A DNA stretch of 64,000 bases, from contig NC_057769.1 of NCBI RefSeq assembly GCF_010389155.1, positions 15,128,735 to 15,192,734 of the forward strand. Direction: 5' to 3'. The stretch is from Erigeron canadensis (lineage: Eukaryota; Streptophyta; Magnoliopsida; Asterales; Asteraceae). Shown piece by piece: positions 56,945 through 64,000 of this stretch; position 1 is the first letter of the stretch, and every line of letters begins with the position of its first letter. The notes beneath the pieces were generated by a model. It was given only the letters and a program-made list of their open reading frames with translations, searched no databases and had not been told where the DNA came from. A program made the position numbers and the translations under genes.

Positions 56945-59900
56945 TTAATGAGGATTTAACATACCCAATTCACTGATGAGATGTTTAAAAGTTTTCTCAT
57001 CAAGAGGTTTTGTAAAGACATCAGCTAACTGTTTATCAGTGGGGATGAAATGTATTTCAATGTCTCCTTTCATAACATGATCACGAATAGCTAACTGTTT
57101 ATCAGTGGGGATGAAATGTATTTCAATGTCTCCTTTCATAACATGATCACGAATGAAGTGATACCTGATGTCAATATGCTTTGTCTTTGAGTGCATCACT
57201 GGGTTGTGAGATATAGCAATTGCACTGGTGTTGTCACAAAAGATTGGGGTTCTTGTGTATTTCATACCATAATCAAGTAACTAGTTTTTGATGCAAAGAA
57301 TCTGGGCACAGCAACTGGCCGCAGAAATGTACTCTGCCTCAGCAGTTGACATTGAGACCGAAGTCTGCTTCTTACTGGTCCAACTCACCCGTTTTTCTCC
57401 CTAGGAAGTGACAACCACCAGTTGTAGACTTTCTATCAATCTTACAACCTGCATGATCTGAATCTGAATAACCCATTAGATCTAACCCTGAGCCTTTGGG
57501 ATACCAAAGACCAAGGCTAGGCACGCTTTTAGGTACCTGAAAATGCGTTTAATAGCATGCAAATGTGATTCTTTTGGATTAGCCTGAAATCTGGCACATA
57601 GACATGTTGCAAACATTATATCTGTTCGACTGGCAGTTAAATACATCAGTGAACCAACCATTCCACGATATTCCTTTTGGTCCACTGGTTTACCATTTGG
57701 GTCAGAATCCAAATTTAATGGAGCTGACATAGGTGTGGTTTTCGATGGGATAGAATCATATTTGTATTTTCTTAACAAATCTCTGACATATTTTTCTTGG
57801 TTAATAAAAATACCATCCATGGTTTGTTTAATTTGTAAACCTAAGAAAAATGTTAATTCACCCATTAAACTCATCTCATATTCTTGAGACATGATTTTTG
57901 AAAACCTTTTACACATTCCATCATCAGTTGACCCAAATATAATGTCATCAACATAAATTTGTACCAACAAGATATTACCTTTTTCTTTCAAAATAAACAA
58001 GGTATTATCTATTGCACCTCTTTGAAAACCATTATTAAGAAGATGTTTAGTTAGAATGTCATACCAGGCTCTTGGGGCTTGACGAAGACCATACAAAGCT
58101 TTGTTTAGTCTATATAACTAGTGAGGATGCTTTTCGTTCAAGAAACCTGGAGTCTGCTTAACATACACTTCTTCTTCCAACTTTCCATTCAGGAACGCAC
58201 TTTTGACATCCACCTGGAAGACTTTGAATTGCAAGTGAGTAGCATAAGCCAAGAAAATTCTAATGGCTTCAAGTCTTGCAACTGGAGCAAAAGTTTCATC
58301 GAAATCAACACCTTCTGCTTGACAATAACCCTTGGCAACCAATCTTGCTTTGTTCCTGACAACATTGCCATCTTCATCCATCTTGTTTCGGTAGACCCAC
58401 CTCGTTCCAATGGGTTCTTTCTTTAACCCTGGAGGACAAGGAACAAGTTCCCAAACATTGTTCCTTTCGAACTGGTTAAGTTCTTCTTGCATAGCCTTAA
58501 CCCAACTTGGATTTGCCAAAGCCTCGTCAATCTTCTTCGGTTCAATCAGTGACAAGAAGGTGACGTTCAAGCATTGTTCACTTGTGGCTCTTCTAGTCTG
58601 AACCCCACTATTTGGATTTCCAATAATTTGCTCAATGGGATGAGCAACTGTCCATTTAGTGTATTGACTAGGTTGATATTGCACAACATCAGTGCAAGAC
58701 ACCTGACGATCTTCAACAGTTGTGGCAACTGGAGAGGGATCAGCCCAAACTACTTCAACTTCATCATCAGTGTCAGCTGGCATGTTGTCATGATCATCTT
58801 CAAACAAAGGCATATTTTGAAGACCTGGAGAAGTCTGGACTGGTTCTGATGTTGTTGTAGCACGAACATCTGATCCAATCACTAGTTTCTGTAGTAAATT
58901 GAAACTGATGGAGGGATAAAATGGAGTGTCACTGGAGATTTTCTTCTGTGCAACTGGTTCCAAGTCTTGATGACTGGAAACATCTTCTGGTGTAGAAACT
59001 GATTGATGAACTTGATCAGATACACCAAAATCAATTGGGTCAACTGAAGATAAATCAAGGCTTGGTCTTTTATTGATTGCCTCATTCGATTCATCGAATG
59101 TGACATGAATTGTCTCATGTACCTTTTGGAGTCTATAATTGTAAACTCTATAGGCCTTTCTTATATCTGAATACCCCACGAAAACACCTTCGTCAGCTTT
59201 TGCATCAAATTTTCCCAACTGACTGGAATCGTTCAAAATATAAACTGGACAACCAAATACATGAAAATATCCAATGTTTGGTTTACGATTCCTGAGGACT
59301 TCATAGGCAGTCTTCCTATGTCTCTTGACATAAACTGACCGATTTTGGGTATGACAAGCTGTAGCCACTGCTTCTGCCCAAAAACTGGTAGGAATACCTG
59401 ATTCAGATAACATACTTCTTGCAGCTTCAATCAATGTGCGATTTTTCCTTTCAACCACACCATTTTGCTCTGGAGAACGAGCTGAAGAGAAGTTTTGAGA
59501 AATGCCAGTGTTAGTGCAAAATGACTCTAATTCTTTATTGATGAATTCAGTACCATTATCACTTCGCAACTGACACACTTTCTTGGTATATTTGAGTTCA
59601 ATTATTTTGATGAGTGAGATGATTTCACCAGGTGCATCACTTTTTGATCTGATGAATACCACCCAACAATACCTGGTGTATTCATCAACAACAACTAAAG
59701 TGTATCGTTTACCAGCTTTAGTTTGAACATTCACTGGACCAAAGAGGTCCATATGCAGCATGTGAAGAGGTTCAGTGATACTGAAGTTTTGCCTGGTCTT
59801 GAAACTGGCCCTTTTCTTTTTGCCCATCTCACACCCTGGACATGCCTTTTCCTTTTTAAAGGAAATTAAAGGAATCCCTTCCACCAGTTGTTTTCTAGAT

Positions 59901-60362
59901 AACTTATTGATATTCTTGAAATTAAGATGGGATAACCTTTTATGCCACAACCAGTTGGTGTCCTCATCAGCTTTAGCATAGAAACAATGCTCTTTTGGAG
60001 CTGGTTCCATGTCCATTATGTACACATTCCCTTTCCTTGGTGCAATCATCACCACTTTCCAATCCTTGTTAAATATGGTACCTTGAGCAATATCGAACGA
60101 CACCTTATATCCATCATCACAAAGTTGACTGACACTTATCAGGTTATATTTCAAACCATTAACAAATGCAATTTTTGTAAACTGGACCTGTCCATTGTCA
60201 ATGACACCATATCCTTCAGTTTTCCAACTTCCATCATTACCAAATGTCACTGCTGGTCCATCTTGGACAGTGAACTCTTCCAGCAGGGGCTTACATCCGG
60301 TCATTGTCCGTCGAGCAGCGCTGTCCAGATACTAGATATTCTTCTTTCGATCGCCCTGCACA
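56945..60362 (-). pseudogene. SIRE-type copia pol, truncated and broken
   Basis: From high to low coordinates: a damaged protease remnant (LDSAARR where relatives have an LDSGCSR-type motif) with an adjacent in-frame TAG near 60333; GAG-pre-integrase ([10 protein letters not shown]) and its CPGCEMGK; an integrase with [14 protein letters not shown] and VVERKNRT; and reverse transcriptase with [12 protein letters not shown] and [15 protein letters not shown] at 58118-58120 interrupts it. The same frame continues with YGLRQAPRAWY and the catalytic YVDDIIFGS. RNase H is shifted near 57530 and again near 57390, and carries another stop. Its last part (56945-57265) includes FCDNTSAIAISHNP and ends at 56945, with a 66-bp in-frame duplication. 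Gag is absent. Confidence 0.92.
57023..57154. repeat. 66-bp tandem duplication in SIRE RNase H
   Basis: Copies at 57023-57088 and 57089-57154 look identical. They duplicate 22 residues (IRDHVMKGDIEIHF and onward) without changing the frame. Confidence 0.93.
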
Positions 60363-61387
60363 CTGATGTGTGAAATCTAGCTTTAAATTTATAAACACGA
60401 TTTACCGAAAGATTGACTACTACACACTCACAATCAGTGTACCTGATCGCATGCAGTATAGTTAAAACTGGTAAGCCGAGATCGTTCGCAAGGACTTAAA
60501 TAAGCAATTGTAAACATTAAATGATTCAAGTAAAATATGGGGGGTTTGGTGGCCGAATTGCCACGTTGCAAGTAGTTAGTTTGAAAAATCAGTAATCCCA
60601 AATGATTAATCGAAAGAGAAGTTTGTTGTTGAAAACAATAATTTAAAAGTCACCCATCTTGATTTCGCTCGACAGAATGTTAGGATTGCACGTTTGATGA
60701 AATTCAAATTCAGTTTAGTGATTAAATAACCGAGACTCAAATTAATCGCCAACCCCAAACCCGTTAAGTTAACAACTTATTCGACTCTCTTGTATAAACT
60801 AGTTTCATTATTAAGACCGATACCCCGAGATGCCTTTTTATAACTTCTCTAGTTTAACAATGGTTTTGGTCATTTCAGATAACAATTTTGCCTATCGATT
60901 GTACCCAACCGTCAACCCGTTAATTCTTATCAAATATTGATTACCCTCTACCGTACCCGTCATAGAACCAATTGCTTCTAACTAAGCAATTAAAATAACT
61001 TATACCCAAATCCTAGTCGTCACTAAGCAATGAACACAAATTATCCGCAATCAATAATCGAATAGCAAAGAATTAATAGATTAAGATTACGAAAAAACGT
61101 TAAATCAAATCACTTGAATTAATAAATATTATGCAATCCCTACATAATGTCTCACTCCATCAAGATGGATGAAAGGGCGATTAGCCATTCATACTAAATA
61201 TGAAATAACAAATCAAAACGAAGGAATTCATTGTTACCGAATACAAAGGATTGAAAAACGAATAACGAAATAATTCCGAACGAGTCTTTGATCCTCCAAA
61301 ATGATGAAATATATGAAAAACCCTAGAAAAAGGCTCTTAAAATCGTCTGGAAAGTGAAAAGATAGGTTTTTGGAATGTTTTTGCAGT

Positions 61388-61395
61388 TATTTATA
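61388..61395 (-). promoter_or_regulatory. TATA box of the Athila/Tat-like LTR
   Basis: TATAAATA on the minus strand, 450 bases into the LTR and directly downstream (on that strand) of the W-box and palindrome cluster. Confidence 0.65.
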
Positions 61396-61427
61396 TGCTG
61401 ACCAAATTCAGCAGATTCGGCCCTAAA

Positions 61428-61586
61428 CTGCGTCGCAGTTTTTACTTTGACTTTTCTGTTGACTTTGACTTTCATTGACTGGCCTTCTGTCGTATATAGT
61501 CAAAATGCGTCGCAGTTTCGCTGAACTGCGAAGCAGTTTCAACCTCGACAATAATTACTGCGACGCATACCCATACTGCGTCGCAG
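61428..61586. repeat. Five near-palindromic CTGCGTCGCAG-type motifs
   Basis: The motifs lie at 61428-61438, 61506-61515, 61526-61536, 61558-61567 and 61576-61586. Variants are CTGCGTCGCAG, CTGCGAAGCAG and CTGCGACGCA. Most are followed by TTT or preceded by AAA. Confidence 0.85.
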
Positions 61587-61627
61587 TTTCTTGTTGACTT
61601 GCGTTGACCACCTTGACCAGCTTTGAC
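61447..61627 (+). promoter_or_regulatory. Cluster of eight W-boxes in the LTR U3
   Basis: TTGACT or TTGACC begins at 61447, 61459, 61465, 61475, 61594, 61604, 61613 and 61623, all in the same orientation. TTGACY is the core bound by WRKY transcription factors. Confidence 0.7.
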
Positions 61628-61845
61628 TTTCTTCTAATCTTCACTTATGTGCCTCGTAAAACGTCCGTAAGCACTCGTTTTGCTCCAGAAACTTCGTTTT
61701 CGTCAAGTTATAGCTTAGGTACCTGTTTTCCACCTGAAACACTGACAAATACCATAAATGTACCAACTGTATACGAAACGACTCGTAAACCTCACTAAAC
61801 AACCACTTTAAGCTATGGGAAATGGGCATAAAATACGACATATCA

Positions 61846-64000
61846 AATCCCCCCACACTTAAGCTTTGCTTGTCCTCAAGCAAATCAAAACTGAAAACAA
61901 ATCAAACCTTGGTGCATTATGGAACCACATTTCAGTTATCAAAAAGTAGCTCAACAATAATCAAAAGTAAGAATAAATGGTTAGGCAGTTATAATCTTAA
62001 ATGAAAACTGGAACGTTTGACAATATTTGACTGATATACAAGCCTTAATAACAAGACAAAGCACAAATGAAACGAATAAGTGATATCTCGCCTATCCTAC
62101 TCCCACTAACTTTCATTTGGGATTGAATATTTGAATAATCACTCAATAGCCAAGTCTTGATGCATAATCTTATAACCATAGGCTTGTACAAGGATCGTTC
62201 CTAAGTCGCCAAGGCGCATGCGCCCTATAACGTCTATTAGAAGAGGACTTTAAGGGAGGTAACATTTTAAGGCTAAACAGGGCATTTAAACAAGGCATAG
62301 GAATTTGGGAAAACAATTTGTGTTAACAAAGAACTAACACAACATTTAACAAATTTTCACATATAGTCTAGTCCCAACAAACCCATGTCATTAGTTGCCA
62401 ACGGTCCACGTCCCAAAAAGTTCTCCATCAAATAACTTATCAACCAAATCTAACCAATGTTGACTTCAAACAAACTTGCCAACTTCAAACATTCTAACCA
62501 TATACGTATTAAACTTCAGCACACTTTGTTGGTTATAATGACGACCAACTTACATAAAAATGATTTGACAAAAAGGAGAAATACCAACTGACAGCCCAAG
62601 CTCAAATTTTTTATTTTTTCTATTTTTTTTTATTCTTTTTCTGTTTGTCAATTCTTTTATTCTTTTTATTCATTTTTTTTGTGAGCTACTTTTACTCTGA
62701 GTAATTGGTATTCTCTTACATAATTTAAGAAACAGTGACAAATCATCACAAAAGATGCTAAGATGAACAATCTAGACTTTATCCAAGAACCATGACGAAA
62801 TCAAACTACCCCCATAAGATGAGAATATCCCGACCCGACATAATAAGGCAAAACCCAAACCATCCAATCTAGCAAAGGCAACCAATGACCCACCAGGATT
62901 TCGACTATCGGTATGGCGAGGAAAGGTTTATATTTAGGTAGATTTAACAAAGAACAGGCTAGTGACAACATGTTTTCTATTGTTTCTTGCACTAAAAGTG
63001 AGTGCAACATACGGGTTTCCAACGGGTGGTTCACTAACCAGTGTAGTTAGCTACTAAGCACATCACAAAACATGCACATAACAGATTTTTACGAAACAAA
63101 AGGTGAATGAACTAAGAACAAAGGTTTTAACCTAGATTTGCCTCTTCATCATATAGCAAAATAACAGAACGATCAACAAGGATAAGTTCTAGAATCAACG
63201 CAATCACCGGCACACTCATAGCAAATGAAATAATCCGGAAATGGAAAATCAACCTCAAACTCGCACATCCTAGTTCAGAGCTCAAAAAGAGACCCTTACT
63301 CCCGGATAAATCCGAAAGCTTAAGAGAGGGACAAATTTACAAGGTTAATAGTTCCAAAACCGTAACACCTATCATACTAGCAATGAATCAATAATATCTC
63401 ACAATTATGGTGTTTTGGTGCTATAAGCATGTTAGCAATGTTATTAATCCAGAAGGGATTGCCACGTTAATCAGTCAAAACACATTCCACATATTAAAGT
63501 CTTTACCAAGGTGTAGTTACATTTCTCAATTATATCTATAATTAGGTGACAAAAGCAATTAACTACGAGGACAAACATGCAAAATCATCAAAAATACCCG
63601 ACTTTTTCCTATTTACCTCCCCCCCACACTTGAGTTGGATAATGTCCTCAATGTCCAAGAAGTAAGCCAACCTAAGGGAAATAGGGAAAAGTAAACTAAA
63701 AAAACAAAATAAGAACAAGAAAAAACTTGCCGGGTGTATGTGGTGTTCCATGCGTGAATGATGCCAACAAGAATATGAGCGCTGAACTTACTGCCAGCAT
63801 ATGCAAATGACAACCTTGCTATCACACATGAACACAAACAAAAGCCAACATAATCATACCAACGTTAAGCATGCACATTCGAACCTAATTATTCTAAGGA
63901 AATGGAAAGAAAATACGATGTCTCATCACCCCGTAGGGTGGATATAAACCAACCAAATAGCAATGAAAAAGTACGGAAATATAAATTGTTCAAACAAATC
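61846..64000 (-). mobile_element. Non-coding 3' internal region of the Athila/Tat-like element
   Basis: No gag or pol motif was found in 2.15 kb, which fits the long untranslated region before the 3' LTR in this group. A purine tract (AAGTGTGGGGGGATT on the minus strand, 61846-61860) adjoins the LTR, and a second similar tract lies at 63616-63629. A T-rich low-complexity stretch lies at about 62609-62680. The element continues past the window end. Confidence 0.6.
63616..63652 (-). other. Second polypurine-like box of the Athila/Tat-like element
   Basis: On the minus strand, TTGAGGACA is followed by AAGTGTGGGGGGG. This is the same two-part arrangement as at 61846-61879 beside the LTR. Confidence 0.75.

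Larger units (their letters stand above)
42329..60366 (-). mobile_element. SIRE-type Ty1-copia element, 5' end absent, carrying a nested gypsy
   Basis: Read on the minus strand, the order is broken protease, integrase, reverse transcriptase, RNase H, non-coding spacer, a third ORF, polypurine tract and 3' LTR. A separate gypsy element (44815-53718) lies inside the third ORF. The upstream end is lost at about 60366, where an Athila/Tat-like LTR begins, so gag and the 5' LTR are not seen. If that LTR belongs to a later insertion, they may resume beyond the window. Confidence 0.85.
60367..61845 (-). repeat. 3' LTR of an Athila/Tat-like gypsy element
   Basis: On the minus strand it starts TGATATGTCGTATTTT directly after a G-rich purine tract and ends about TTTCACACA at 60367 (provisional, where SIRE protease sequence begins). 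U3 holds eight W-boxes, five near-palindromic CTGCGTCGCAG-type motifs and a TATA box. The downstream part contains GATCGCATGCAGTATAG-like and CCGAGATCG strings (plus strand) of a kind I recall from plant gypsy elements of this group. Confidence 0.7.

Overview
This window is plant nuclear DNA, most likely from a eudicot. The evidence is AT-rich spliced genes with GT-AG introns, Ty1-copia and Ty3-gypsy LTR retrotransposons that prime from initiator tRNA-Met, and land-plant protein sequences. The SIRE-type copia with a third ORF and the chromodomain gypsy elements would fit an asterid, but I cannot name the species.

Region 1 (1-14,100) holds host genes. The last exon of signal peptidase complex subunit 3 is at 1487-1612 (+). 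A complete seven-exon pterin-4a-carbinolamine dehydratase gene (4282-7205, +, 175 residues) carries a presequence that looks organellar. It converges on a complete seven-exon acireductone dioxygenase gene (8603-13788, -, 198 residues), which contains a GC-AG intron. I assembled both gene models by hand; every exon phase closes.

Region 2 (14,100-24,230) holds a full-length, decayed Ty1-copia element (14250-22220; target duplication AATCC) inserted in a small tandem repeat about 460 bp upstream of the dioxygenase start codon. After it come AT-rich DNA, a possible SIRE-type solo LTR, and a possible terminal host exon.

Region 3 (24,231-34,006) holds a full-length chromovirus-type gypsy element with near-identical 2.3-kb LTRs and target duplication CCATT. 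It looks young but has a one-base frameshift in gag-pol. It splits the possible host exon.

Region 4 (34,012-42,328) holds an array of short palindromes, a 1.8-kb gypsy-type LTR with an ORF-less internal region, and a fragment of another gypsy LTR.

Region 5 (42,329-64,000) is a nested stack on the minus strand. A SIRE-type copia element (3' LTR, a 1220-codon third ORF, broken pol) is cut by a gypsy element (44815-53718; target duplication GATGC) within the third ORF. It is cut off again in its protease region by an Athila/Tat-like gypsy element whose LTR spans about 60367-61845 and which runs off the window.

The most interesting signals are structural. (a) Three hairpins in the 36446-38244 LTR share a ten-base loop but have nine-base stems that change by compensated pairs. 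(b) Two pairs of hairpins in the copia 5' leader behave the same way. (c) The Athila/Tat-like LTR has eight W-boxes, five near-palindromic GC motifs and a TATA box in promoter order. (d) The SIRE third ORF has its own TATA box and a host-like 5' UTR, and lies between two polypurine tracts.
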